Source: an uncultured Oscillibacter sp. (GTDB lineage: Bacteria; Bacillota; Clostridia; Oscillospirales; Oscillospiraceae). From it: a stretch of DNA of 39,964 bases. This document shows, piece by piece, positions 15,443 to 23,133 of this stretch. The position numbers were made by a program, and so were the translations under genes. Position 1 is the first letter of the stretch. Each line of letters starts with the position of its first letter. The notes beneath the pieces are model-generated. The model was not told the DNA's origin and ran no database searches. It saw only the letters and a program-made list of their open reading frames with translations. The DNA lies in assembly GCF_910579365.1 (NCBI RefSeq), contig NZ_CAJTUX010000021.1, forward strand, positions 1-39,964, given 5' to 3'.

Positions 15443-16045
15443 TTAGAATCGGGCGCTGGGGTTTCCGGAGCTGCGCGGTGATGATTCTTTGCTTAATACC
15501 CATTTCCGGGGGTTGTCGAGGATGTATTGGCGGGTGGCCTCCAGGTCCTGCCGGTTGCGGATGATGTGGTCGTAATAGCTGGTCTGCCACAATTTTGTTT
15601 CCGCGGGCATTCCTAAAATCCGATACTGCCGGTCTGTATAGGACTTCATGGCTCCAATGATATCTGGTAGGGGGCGGGCTCTGTCCCGCCCCGTCTCACA
15701 GGTTTTATCCGCACCTTCCGCACCTTCCGCACCTTCCGCTATGGACAAAATTAAATGAACATGATCCGGCATGATACAATACATGTCAATCTCCACCCCT
15801 GCATATCGCTGTGGAATCCTACGGATGGATTCATCCACTACCTGCCCGATAGGCGTCAGGACAATAACAGGGGAAGAATCGGCAGTTCCGTCAGACGGGG
15901 CGGGACAGAGCCCGCCCCCTACACGGATGGCCGACAAAATGTCCTGTCCGCGCACAGCCGTGCAAATCGTCACGAAATAATATCCCGCCCCGCCGTAATC
16001 ATATCCCCGCAATCGAAGGGGCTTTCTCTGCGCCCAATCGTTCAT
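15443..16045 (-). CDS. REP-associated tyrosine transposase (RAYT, Y1/IS200-like)
   Basis: 200 residues of the Y1 HUH superfamily. GYYFVTICT (residues 21-29) and CIMPDHVHLIL (90-100) carry the His-x-His metal site (95 and 97), and KLWQTSYYDHIIRN (151-164) matches the C-terminal RAYT signature; Tyr136, 157 or 158 are candidates for the nucleophile. RAYTs are usually single-copy domesticated transposases that act on REP palindromes. The ATG overlaps the stop of the ParE-like gene as ATGA and has no well-placed ribosome site, so translation is probably coupled. Two REP-like palindromes and a 9-bp tandem repeat lie inside the coding sequence, encoding Gly/Arg/Pro-rich loops at residues about 41-52 and 117-126 and the Ala-Glu-Gly run at 103-112. 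Confidence 0.88.
   Translation of the reverse strand: MNDWAQRKPLRLRGYDYGGAGYYFVTICTAVRGQDILSAIRVGGGLCPAPSDGTADSSPVIVLTPIGQVVDESIRRIPQRYAGVEIDMYCIMPDHVHLILSIAEGAEGAEGADKTCETGRDRARPLPDIIGAMKSYTDRQYRILGMPAETKLWQTSYYDHIIRNRQDLEATRQYILDNPRKWVLSKESSPRSSGNPSARF
15667..15696 (-). repeat. REP-like palindrome, copy A
   Basis: A 30-bp unit containing ggggcggg and cccgcccc arms around a 6-base loop. Its exact reverse complement occurs at 15893-15922. On the coding strand of the RAYT it encodes the Arg/Pro-rich loop near residues 117-126. A partial match (gcccgcccctac) is seen near 36935 before hisS. Confidence 0.8.
15711..15739 (-). repeat. 9-bp tandem repeat
   Basis: gcaccttcc repeated three times plus two bases, encoding Ala-Glu-Gly repeats in the RAYT just after the His-x-His strand. 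It looks like slippage-prone expansion in a surface loop. Confidence 0.8.
15893..15922 (+). repeat. REP-like palindrome, copy B
   Basis: An exact inverted copy of the 15667-15696 unit, 196 bp away, also with 8-bp GC arms and the loop acagag. It encodes the Gly/Pro-rich stretch at about residues 41-52 of the RAYT. Confidence 0.8.
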
Positions 16046-18033
16046 GAGATGTCCGCCATCTCCAGATACTTATACCCGTTCTCCGCGATATGGTCCTTCC
16101 GCCCCTGGAGGTTGTCCCCCAAGAGGAGGTCGAACACCGCCGCCGTCCGCTCCACGTCCTCCGGCATCACCCGGATCAGCCGCCGGGTCTCCGGGTTCAT
16201 CGTCGTCAGCCACATCATGTCCGGGTCATTCTCGCCCAGGCCCTTGGAGCGGTCGATCTTATATTTCTTCCCCTCCAGCTCCTTGACGATGTCGTTCTTC
16301 TCCTTGTCGGAATAGGCGAACCAGGTCTTCTCCCCGCAGTTGATCTCAAAGAGGGGCGTCTCCGCGATATACACGTACCCCTCCCGGATCAGCGTAGGCG
16401 TCAGGCGGTAGAGCATGGTCAGCACCAGGGTCCGAATCTGGAAGCCGTCCACGTCGCCGTCGGTGCAGATCACCACCTTGTTCCAGCGGAGATTCCCCAG
16501 GTCGAAGGAGGAGACGTCCTTGGCGTGCTTGTTCGCAACCTCCACGCCGCAGCCCAGGACCTTGATGAGGTCCGTGATGATCTCGCTTTTGAATATCCGG
16601 GCGTAGTCCGCCTTCAGGCAGTTCAGAATCTTTCCCCGGATGGGCATAATCCCCTGATATTCCGAGTCCCGGGCCAGCTTCACGCTGCCAAGAGCGCTGT
16701 CGCCCTCCACAATATAAATCTCCCGGCGGGCCGGGTCCTTTGTCCGGCAGTCCACAAACTTCTGCACCCGGTTGGCGATGTCCACGCTGCCGGAGAGCTT
16801 TTTCTTGATATTCAGCCTGGCCTCCTCGGCCTTCTCCCGGCTGCGCTTGTTCAAAAGAACCTGCTCCGCGATCTTCTCCGCGTCAAAGTGGTTTTCAATC
16901 AGGTAAATCTCCAGATTGCTCCGAAGGAAGTCCGTCATGGCCTCCTGCACGAACTTGTTGGTGATAGCCTTCTTCGTCTGGTTTTCATAGCTGGTCTGGG
17001 TGGAGAAGTTGCTGGTGACCAGAACCAGACAGTCCTCCACGTCCGCCCAGGTGACCTTGCTCTCGTTTTTCTGGTACTTCCCCTGGTCCCGGAGATACTT
17101 GTCAATGGCGGAGACAAAGGCGGAGCGGCTGGCCTTCTCCGGGCTTCCGCCGTGCTCCAGCCAGCTGGAGTTGTGATAGTGCTCCACCACGTTGACCTTG
17201 TTGGAAAAACAGAAGGCCGCAGAGAGCTTCACCTTGTATTCCGGCTTGTCCGCCCGGTCCCGGCCCCGCTTCTCCGCCTGCCAGAAGGCGGGGGAGGTCA
17301 GGCTCCCCTCCCCCGCCAGCTCCGCCACATAGTCGGCGATGCCGTTTTCATAGAGGAACTCCGTCTCCTCGAAGACGCCCGCCTCCGTCTCATTGCGGAA
17401 ATGGAAGGTGAGCCCGGCGTTGACCACCGCCTGCCTCCGGCACACGTCGGTGAAGTACTCCGCCGGAATCGCGATGTCCGTAAACACATCCAGGTCCGGA
17501 AGCCACCGGGTCCGGGTGCCGGTTTTTTTTGCCCGGGATTTGGGCAGGGGCGTCTTTTGCAGCCCCCCCACGATCTCCCCCCGCTCAAAGCGGAGGCGGT
17601 ACTCAAACCCGTCCCGCCAGACGGTGACGTCCATATAGCGGGAGGCGTACTGCGTGGCGCAGGAGCCCAGACCGTTGAGCCCTAAGGAGTACTCGTAATT
17701 CTCCCCGGACTCGTTGTCGTACTTTCCTCCGGCGTACAGCTCGCAGAAGACCAGTTCCCAGTTAAAGCGCCCCTCCTTTTCATTCCAGTCCACGGGGCAG
17801 CCCCGCCCCGCGTCCTCCACCTCCACGCTGCGGTCCAGAAAGCGGGTGACGGTGATGGACGTGCCGTGGCCCTCCCGGGCCTCGTCAATGGAGTTGGATA
17901 AAATCTCAAAGACCGCGTGCTCGCAGCCGTCCAGCCCGTCGGAGCCGAAGATCACACCGGGCCGTTTCCGCACCCGGTCCGCGCCCTTCAGGGCGGAAAT
18001 GCTGTCGTTACCGTAATCCTGTTTCTTCGCCAT
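16042..18033 (-). CDS. parE: Type IIA DNA topoisomerase subunit B (ParE/GyrB-like), divergent
   Basis: 663 residues; the ATPase and TOPRIM subunit partnering the ParC-like protein. The start is ATG 18033 with GGAGG six bases upstream; an in-frame ATG at 18090 lacks one. GHKL ATPase: EILSNSIDEA with Asn47, DAGRG (74-78), and LGLNGLGS where GyrB has GGLHGVG. The transducer loop QTK is at 352-354. TOPRIM: EGDSALGSVKLARD (443-456) and TDGDVDGFQI (524-533), where most enzymes read TDADVDGxHI. KGLGEND lies near 597. Several signature positions depart from consensus, yet the metal-binding acids remain, so it is probably active. First gene of the leftward unit; its stop overlaps the RAYT start. Confidence 0.88.
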   Translation of the reverse strand: MAKKQDYGNDSISALKGADRVRKRPGVIFGSDGLDGCEHAVFEILSNSIDEAREGHGTSITVTRFLDRSVEVEDAGRGCPVDWNEKEGRFNWELVFCELYAGGKYDNESGENYEYSLGLNGLGSCATQYASRYMDVTVWRDGFEYRLRFERGEIVGGLQKTPLPKSRAKKTGTRTRWLPDLDVFTDIAIPAEYFTDVCRRQAVVNAGLTFHFRNETEAGVFEETEFLYENGIADYVAELAGEGSLTSPAFWQAEKRGRDRADKPEYKVKLSAAFCFSNKVNVVEHYHNSSWLEHGGSPEKASRSAFVSAIDKYLRDQGKYQKNESKVTWADVEDCLVLVTSNFSTQTSYENQTKKAITNKFVQEAMTDFLRSNLEIYLIENHFDAEKIAEQVLLNKRSREKAEEARLNIKKKLSGSVDIANRVQKFVDCRTKDPARREIYIVEGDSALGSVKLARDSEYQGIMPIRGKILNCLKADYARIFKSEIITDLIKVLGCGVEVANKHAKDVSSFDLGNLRWNKVVICTDGDVDGFQIRTLVLTMLYRLTPTLIREGYVYIAETPLFEINCGEKTWFAYSDKEKNDIVKELEGKKYKIDRSKGLGENDPDMMWLTTMNPETRRLIRVMPEDVERTAAVFDLLLGDNLQGRKDHIAENGYKYLEMADIS

Positions 18034-18141
18034 AGTTCCTCCAAATCCGGCGGAAGCCGCCGGAAATCCCGTATATTCCCACCGGGACACAAGATATTGC
18101 GGGATAAATCCCCCTTATGCCCAGGATTTTGAAGCGGTCTG

Positions 18142-18170
18142 ATTATATCATAAGAATGTTTGCGGTTCAA
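18142..18170 (-). promoter_or_regulatory. Promoter of the topoisomerase unit
   Basis: On the minus strand: TTGAAC (18170-18165), a 17-bp spacer and a perfect TATAAT (18147-18142), about 110 bp before the ParE-like ATG. It starts the leftward unit of six genes. Confidence 0.85.
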
Positions 18171-18307
18171 GTCCTCCCTGGACGGAGGGGCTTTTCCCGT
18201 CTTTTCCCGCCCCCCTCTCCGGTTTTTCGAAAAAATGTTACTCTTGTCTTTTTCTCATAACCCTTCCGTTACCTGGGGAAGTCCTTCCAAAAGAAGAGTT
18301 TTACACA

Positions 18308-18340
18308 TTATCCACAGAGTTATCAACACCGTTATGTCAA
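18308..18340 (+). other. DnaA-box cluster
   Basis: TTATCCACA (18308-18316), identical to the DnaA-box consensus, is followed at exactly 12-bp steps by TTATCAACA (18320-18328, one mismatch) and TTATGTCAA (18332-18340, degenerate). It lies in the 241-bp space between divergent promoters, in a locally AT-richer stretch. The rest of the 450-bp gene gap (18034-18483) holds the two promoters and no gene. DnaA binding is likely; whether it is an origin, a DnaA titration site or a regulatory site cannot be decided from this window. Confidence 0.65.
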
Positions 18341-18410
18341 CCACCGATCTCTCAAAAAAATACGCCTCCCTTCCGGTGAAAAATTTCCAAAAGGATTTTC
18401 CCCCAGACCG

Positions 18411-18439
18411 TTGACAAATGGCGGGGAATACTGTATGAT
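18411..18439 (+). promoter_or_regulatory. Promoter of degV
   Basis: TTGACA, a 17-bp spacer and TATGAT: a near-perfect sigma-A promoter 45 bp before the degV ATG. It faces away from the topoisomerase promoter. Confidence 0.9.
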
Positions 18440-18483
18440 AACAGAAGACATAGTTTTTAAAACCATATTATGGGGTGTTTTAT

Positions 18484-19323
18484 ATGACTTGGAGTATTGT
18501 GAGCGACAGCAGCTGCGATCTGCGCATGAGCGAATTTGACGGCGGAGATATTTTGTTTGAGACGGTGCCCCTCCGTCTTCAGGTGGGCGAGCGGGAATTC
18601 ATCGACAACGACGAGCTGCAGGTCCCCCAGCTTCTGGGGGCCATGGCCCAGGAGAAGACCGCCGCCTCCACCGCCTGCCCCTCCCCGGCGGCCTTCGCCA
18701 GGGCCTTTGAGAAGGGGGACAAGACCGTCTGCTTTACCATCTCCGCCAACCTCTCCGGCACCTATAACGCCGCCCTTCTGGGCCGGGACATGGTGCTGGA
18801 GGAGTATCCGGAGAAGGAGATCTGCGTTATCGACTCCAAGGCCACCGCCGGGGCCATGATTCTGCTGATCCGCCGGGCCAAGGCGCTGATGGAGGCCGGC
18901 GGGGATTTTTCGGACATCTGCGCCCAGCTGCGGCTGTACCAGGCGGCCCTGCGGACCTGCTTCACCCTGGAAAACTTTGATAACCTGATTAAAAACGGGC
19001 GGATGCGCCCCCTGGTGGGAACCCTGCTCCACTCCCTGGGCATCCACGTCATCGCCGACGCCACCCCCCAGGGAACCATTCATGTGGCCGGGAAGGCCCG
19101 GGGGGAGGCCAAGACGTATCAGTGCATTACCGCCCTGATGGGTGACAGCAAGGACTGCACCGGGGCGGAGGTGATTCTCTGCCACTGCGAGAATCTGCCC
19201 GGGGCCCTGAAGCTCAAGGAGCAGATTTTGAAGGACCTGCCGGTGAAGAGCGTGGAGCTGTTCGCCTGCCGGGGACTGACCAGCTTTTACGCCATGGAGA
19301 AGGGTCTGATTATTGGATACTGA
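18484..19323 (+). CDS. DegV-family fatty-acid-binding protein
   Basis: 279 residues from ATG 18484; an in-frame GTG at 18475 is less well placed. The family binds a fatty acid between two alpha/beta domains, and in Firmicutes such proteins (FakB) present fatty acids to the kinase FakA for phospholipid synthesis. Seen: IVSDSSCD (residues 4-11) at the N terminus; the TACPSPAAFARAFEKGD segment; CFTISANLSGTYNAA with the ligand-binding Ser/Gly loop; IDSKATAGAMILL; and the C-terminal RGLTSFYAMEKGLIIGY. No fakA gene is present in the window. Own promoter and own terminator, so probably monocistronic. Confidence 0.93.
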   Translation: MTWSIVSDSSCDLRMSEFDGGDILFETVPLRLQVGEREFIDNDELQVPQLLGAMAQEKTAASTACPSPAAFARAFEKGDKTVCFTISANLSGTYNAALLGRDMVLEEYPEKEICVIDSKATAGAMILLIRRAKALMEAGGDFSDICAQLRLYQAALRTCFTLENFDNLIKNGRMRPLVGTLLHSLGIHVIADATPQGTIHVAGKARGEAKTYQCITALMGDSKDCTGAEVILCHCENLPGALKLKEQILKDLPVKSVELFACRGLTSFYAMEKGLIIGY

Positions 19324-19337
19324 TAATTTTCCCTTGG

Positions 19338-19370
19338 AAAGGCGCCGCCAATACGCGGCGCTTTTCTTTT
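19338..19370 (+). terminator. Terminator of degV
   Basis: Stem gcgccgc (19342-19348) with gcggcgc (19355-19361), extended by AAA/TTT pairs, then TTTTCTTTT. Strong intrinsic terminator 18 bp past the stop. Confidence 0.9.
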
Positions 19371-19446
19371 ATGCTCTTCCGGGGCTTTCCAAGCCCACAA
19401 AAGTTTGTAAATTTTTTAATTTCTTCTGGCGTCCCCTGCACTGGTA

Positions 19447-19455
19447 TGGTATACT
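19447..19455 (+). promoter_or_regulatory. Possible extended -10 promoter of zapA
   Basis: TGG-TATACT forms an extended -10 element without a recognisable -35. It would give a leader of about 140 nt before the zapA ATG. Confidence 0.4.
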
Positions 19456-19460
19456 ATACG

Positions 19461-19540
19461 CTGTTCTACGGACAGCGAACGGAAGCGCCCCTGCGGGGCG
19501 GCGGGTTTTCGAAACCGGACGCCGCCGGTTTCCGCTTCGC
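19461..19540 (+). promoter_or_regulatory. Structured 5' leader upstream of zapA
   Basis: Dense self-complementarity: ctgt/acag (19461-19475); gcccc/ggggc (19487-19499); ggttt/aaacc (19504-19516), which competes with aaaccgg/ccggttt (19512-19531); and an outer gaagcg/cgcttc pairing (19482-19487 with 19533-19538). The two central hairpins cannot form together. Function unknown; no known riboswitch recognised. Confidence 0.35.
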
Positions 19541-19601
19541 TGGCTTGATTTCACAGTTCCGCCCGGGGGAACATGCCCCGCGGACGAGGGAGGGTTTCTT
19601 T

Positions 19602-19934
19602 ATGGCTAACCGCATCATCGTCACCATCTGCGGAGAGGAGTACACCTTTGTGGCGGACGAATCCGCCTCCTATATGCAGAAGGTGGGCGCTTATGTGGGA
19701 GACAAGATGAGCGAGGTTCTGACCAGCACCCGGGTGGGCCGGACGGACGCCGCCGTGCTTACCGCCGTCAACATCGCCGACGAGCTCTTCAAGGCCCAGG
19801 CCGCCGCCGAGCAGCTCCGCCGCCAGATCAAGGGCTATCTGGACGAGGCCGGAAAGGCCCAGAGCCAGGTCAGCGAGCTGAAGCGGGAGATCGTCCGCCT
19901 CCAGCAGCGGCTGGACAGCCGGGGCGGCAAATGA
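19602..19934 (+). CDS. zapA: Cell division protein ZapA
   Basis: 110 residues. ZapA bundles FtsZ filaments at mid-cell. The N-terminal domain (RIIVTICGEEYTFVADESASYMQKVGAYV spans residues about 4-32) matches the ZapA fold, and residues about 60-107 form the coiled coil (LFKAQAAAEQLRRQI and so on). GGGAGGG precedes ATG 19602 by eight bases. Its TGA overlaps the ATG of the next gene (ATGA), so the pair is translationally coupled, a common arrangement with U32 proteins in clostridia. Confidence 0.92.
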   Translation: MANRIIVTICGEEYTFVADESASYMQKVGAYVGDKMSEVLTSTRVGRTDAAVLTAVNIADELFKAQAAAEQLRRQIKGYLDEAGKAQSQVSELKREIVRLQQRLDSRGGK

Positions 19935-21985
19935 CTCCGGAACTGCTGGCCCCCGCCGGCTCCCCCGAAGCCCTGCGGGCCGCCGTGGAGAGCGGGGCGG
20001 ACGCCGTCTATCTGGGCTGGGGCACCTTCAACGCCCGCCGGGGAGCCCAGAACTTCTCCGAGGAGGAGTTCGCCCAATCCCTGGCCTACTGCCGCATCCG
20101 GGGCGTCCGGGTCTTTCTCACCCTGAACATTCTCCTGTCCGACCGGGAGCTTCCCGCCGCCCTGGAGACTGCCCGCACCGCCTCCCGCCTGGGGGTGGAC
20201 GCGGTGCTGGTCCAGGACTGGGGCCTCTTCGCCCTGCTGCGGGCCGCTCTGCCGGACCTTCCCCTTCACGCCAGCACCCAGATGAGCCTCTTTACCTCCG
20301 GCGGGGCCAGCGAAATCGCCGGGGACGGGTGCCGGCGGGTGGTCCTCGCCCGGGAGTGCTCCCGGGAGGAGACGGCGGACATCTGCCGGAACTGCCCCGC
20401 CGAGATCGAAACCTTTGTCCACGGGGCCCTGTGCATGTGCTACTCCGGCCAGTGCGCTTTCAGCGCCCTGGTGGGGGGGCGCTCCGGCAACCGGGGCCGC
20501 TGCGCCCAGCCCTGCCGCCTGCCCTACGGGGTCAACGAGGCGGCCAAAAACCAGCGGCCCCTGAGCTTGAAGGACAGCTGCCTGGCCTCCTGCCTCTCCG
20601 AGATGGCGGAGGCCGGAACCGCCTGCCTGAAAATTGAGGGACGGATGCGCCGCCCCTCTTATGTGGCCGCCGTCACGGAGATTTACGCCCGCCTCCTCCG
20701 GGAGAACCGGGGCCCCACGGCGGAGGAACAGGACACCCTGGAGCGGGCTTTCTCCCGCTCCGGCTTTACCGACGCCTATTGGCGGGGCCGGAAGGGCCCG
20801 GAGATGCTGGGCTTCCGCCCGGAAAACGCCGCCGCCCCCGCCGCTCCGGCATCCCCCCGGCGGGAGAAGGGCCGCGTGCCCGTCCGCTTCCGCTGCCGGG
20901 TGAAGGCGGAACTTCCCTGCGCCTTGACGGCGGAGGATGAGGACGGCCGCGCCGTCACAGTCTCCGGCCCTGTGCCGGAGGCGGCCCGGACCCGTCCCTT
21001 GACGGAGGAGGACCTAATCGCCCGCCTGGGAAAGACCGGCGGAACGCCCTACCTCTGCCGCCGGGCGGAGGCCGTGGTGGAGCCGGGGCTGTCCCTCTCC
21101 GCCTCCGCCGTCAACGCCCTGCGGCGGGACGCGCTGGAGGCCCTCAGCGCCGCCCGGGCCGCCCCGCCCAAGCGCCGGGAGCTGGACCCGCCGCCCCTGC
21201 CGGAGGCGGACTGCGCCGCAGACGAGCCCGCTTTCACCGTCTCCGTCACCACCGCCGCCCAGCTGACGGGAGGACTGCTGGACTTCCGCCCCGCCCGGGT
21301 CTATGTGCCCCTGGAGCTGGCGGCGAACTTCCCCTCCCTGCCCCAGGCGGACACGGAGTGGTGCGCCGTACTGCCCCGGGTCTGGCGGGACCGGGACGAG
21401 GACCTGCTCCGCCGCTGGCTGGAGAAGGTCCGGGACCTGGGCGTCACCGGCCTGCTTCTGGGCAATCTGGGGCACTTCCCCCTGGTCCGGGAGGGCGGGT
21501 GGAGGCTCTATGGGGACTATGGGCTCAATGTCTTCAACAGCCGCTCCCTGGCCTATCTGGGGGAAAAGGGGCTTTCCTCCGCCTGCCTCTCCTTTGAGCT
21601 GCGCTTTTCCCAGATTCGGGACATGCGGAAGCTCCTCCCAGCGGAGGCCATTGTCTACGGCCGCCTGCCGCTGATGATTACAGAGAACTGCCTCATCCAA
21701 AACAGCGTGGGCTGCCGCTGCGACCGGCCCAATGTTCTCAACGACCGCACCGGCGCGGCCTTTCCCCTCCTACCGGCCTTCGGCCACCGGACGGAGGTGG
21801 AGAACTGCCGCCCCCTCTATCTGGCGGACCGGCCGGATTACCGCCGGCTGGGACTGGCCTTCGCCCGGCTCCGCTTCACCACGGAAACTCCGGAGGAGTG
21901 CGTCCGGGTTTTCCGTGCTTACCGCCAGCACGCCGCGCCGGAGGGGGAATTTACCCGGGGGCTCTATCTCCGGGGAGTGGAGTGA
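19931..21985 (+). CDS. U32-family protein (RlhA/TrhP-like RNA hydroxylation family)
   Basis: 684 residues. The first roughly 320 residues are the U32 TIM-barrel domain: ELLAPAGSPEALRAAVESGADAVYLG at the N terminus; LHASTQMSLFTSGGA; and the signature region ETFVHGALCMCYSGQC with its Cys cluster, followed by RSGNRGRCAQPCR. A longer C-terminal extension, with a beta-rich middle and a second alpha/beta part, is typical of the long clostridial form. Although historically called peptidase U32, characterised bacterial members hydroxylate tRNA or 23S rRNA, so an RNA-modification role is more likely than proteolysis. It overlaps zapA by 4 bp. GC and codon use match the neighbours. Confidence 0.9.
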   Translation: MTPELLAPAGSPEALRAAVESGADAVYLGWGTFNARRGAQNFSEEEFAQSLAYCRIRGVRVFLTLNILLSDRELPAALETARTASRLGVDAVLVQDWGLFALLRAALPDLPLHASTQMSLFTSGGASEIAGDGCRRVVLARECSREETADICRNCPAEIETFVHGALCMCYSGQCAFSALVGGRSGNRGRCAQPCRLPYGVNEAAKNQRPLSLKDSCLASCLSEMAEAGTACLKIEGRMRRPSYVAAVTEIYARLLRENRGPTAEEQDTLERAFSRSGFTDAYWRGRKGPEMLGFRPENAAAPAAPASPRREKGRVPVRFRCRVKAELPCALTAEDEDGRAVTVSGPVPEAARTRPLTEEDLIARLGKTGGTPYLCRRAEAVVEPGLSLSASAVNALRRDALEALSAARAAPPKRRELDPPPLPEADCAADEPAFTVSVTTAAQLTGGLLDFRPARVYVPLELAANFPSLPQADTEWCAVLPRVWRDRDEDLLRRWLEKVRDLGVTGLLLGNLGHFPLVREGGWRLYGDYGLNVFNSRSLAYLGEKGLSSACLSFELRFSQIRDMRKLLPAEAIVYGRLPLMITENCLIQNSVGCRCDRPNVLNDRTGAAFPLLPAFGHRTEVENCRPLYLADRPDYRRLGLAFARLRFTTETPEECVRVFRAYRQHAAPEGEFTRGLYLRGVE

Positions 21986-22005
21986 GCCCGCCTCGGGCAA
22001 TTTTT
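21986..22005 (+). terminator. Weak terminator after the U32 gene
   Basis: Short stem gcccg (21986-21990) with cgggc (21994-21998), then AATTTTT. Immediately after the stop codon; only 5 bp, so likely partial. Confidence 0.5.
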
Positions 22006-22066
22006 CAATACGGAGCGTTTTGCTTCGACGGTATTATACAATATGTGATTCTATTGGAGCGTTATC

Positions 22067-22504
22067 ATGAGAGAAACGAGAGAACTGAAAGTAAAATATC
22101 TTGCCGAGGGACTGGAGGAGCTTTGCTGCGTCCCCGGCTCCGACTGGGTGGACCTCCGAGCCGCCGGGGACGTGGTAATGAAGGCCGGGGAGTTCCGGCT
22201 CATCCCGCTGGGGGTGGCCATCGCCCTGCCGGAGGGCTATGAGGCCCACGTGGTTCCCCGGAGTTCCACGTTTAAAAATTACGGCTTATTGCAGGCCAAC
22301 TCCATGGGCGTGGTGGACGGCTCCTACCGGGGAGACGGGGACCAGTGGCGCTGGCCCGCCTATGCCACCCGGGACGTGTCCATCCCGAAGAATACCCGGC
22401 TCTGCCAGTTCCGCATTGTGGAGAACCAGCCCCCGCTGGTCTTTACCAGAGTGGAGCGGCTGGGAGCCCCGGACCGGGGGGGCTTCGGCTCCACGGGGCG
22501 ATAA
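22067..22504 (+). CDS. dut: dUTP diphosphatase
   Basis: 145 residues. Hydrolyses dUTP to dUMP, keeping uracil out of DNA and feeding thymidylate synthesis. The trimeric dUTPase motifs are in order: DWVDLRA (motif 1), VPRSSTFKNYG (motif 2), GVVDGSYRGDGD (motif 3, with catalytic Asp and Tyr), RLCQFRIVE (motif 4) and the C-terminal arm GGFGSTG (motif 5). TTGGAGC precedes the ATG. Only 9 bp separate it from maf, so dut and maf, both nucleotide-cleaning enzymes, are cotranscribed. Confidence 0.94.
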   Translation: MRETRELKVKYLAEGLEELCCVPGSDWVDLRAAGDVVMKAGEFRLIPLGVAIALPEGYEAHVVPRSSTFKNYGLLQANSMGVVDGSYRGDGDQWRWPAYATRDVSIPKNTRLCQFRIVENQPPLVFTRVERLGAPDRGGFGSTGR

Positions 22505-22513
22505 GGAGGGTCT

Positions 22514-23089
22514 ATGGCACAGATCGTTTTGGCCTCCGGTTCTCCCCGCCGGCGGGAGCTGCTGGAGCGCATCGGCGTGACGGAGTTTTTGGTCCGGGTC
22601 CCGGAGGTGGAGGAGTACGTCCCCGAGGGACTGACGCCGCCGGAGGTGGTGGCCTATATCTCCCGGGAGAAGGCGGAGGCCGCCGCCGCCCTCTGCGGGC
22701 CGGAGGACATCGTCATCACCGCCGACACCATGGTATTCCTGGATCAGGCCCGCCTGGGCAAGCCCCGGGACGAGGCCCACGCCCTGGAAATGCTCGCCGC
22801 CCTCCAGGGGCGGAAGCACACCGTCTGCACCGGCGTCACCGTCCGGCAGGGGGACCGCTCCTGCACGGAGACGGAGTCCACAGATGTCTTCTTCCGCCCC
22901 GCCGGCGAGGCGGAGCTGCGAAACTATATCGCCACCGGCGAGCCCATGGACAAGGCGGGCGCTTACGGCGTTCAGGGCCGGGGGGCCCTGCTGGTGGAGC
23001 GGCTGGAGGGGGACTTCTTTAATGTCATGGGTCTTCCGGTTCTCCGCCTGTCCCGGATGCTGGCGCGCTTTGGCGTCTCCCTTCTCTGA
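22514..23089 (+). CDS. maf: Maf-family nucleotide pyrophosphatase
   Basis: 191 residues. Maf proteins hydrolyse dTTP, UTP or modified NTPs, and in Bacillus are linked to septum formation. Seen: LASGSPRRRELLERIG (residues 6-21), the SREKA segment, the catalytic acid in ITADTMVFL, GKPRD, and GAYGVQGRGALLVERLEGDFFNVMGLP near the C terminus. GGAGGG lies before the ATG. It precedes mreC and mreD as in many Firmicutes. Confidence 0.94.
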   Translation: MAQIVLASGSPRRRELLERIGVTEFLVRVPEVEEYVPEGLTPPEVVAYISREKAEAAAALCGPEDIVITADTMVFLDQARLGKPRDEAHALEMLAALQGRKHTVCTGVTVRQGDRSCTETESTDVFFRPAGEAELRNYIATGEPMDKAGAYGVQGRGALLVERLEGDFFNVMGLPVLRLSRMLARFGVSLL

Positions 23090-23133
23090 GCCCCTTCCCT
23101 ACCTTTTTATATTCAACCTCTTAGGTGATTGGT

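Noticed and set aside
19461..19600. 6S RNA near zapA
   Set aside because: The zapA association is a proteobacterial feature, and the region lacks the long central bulge of 6S RNA.
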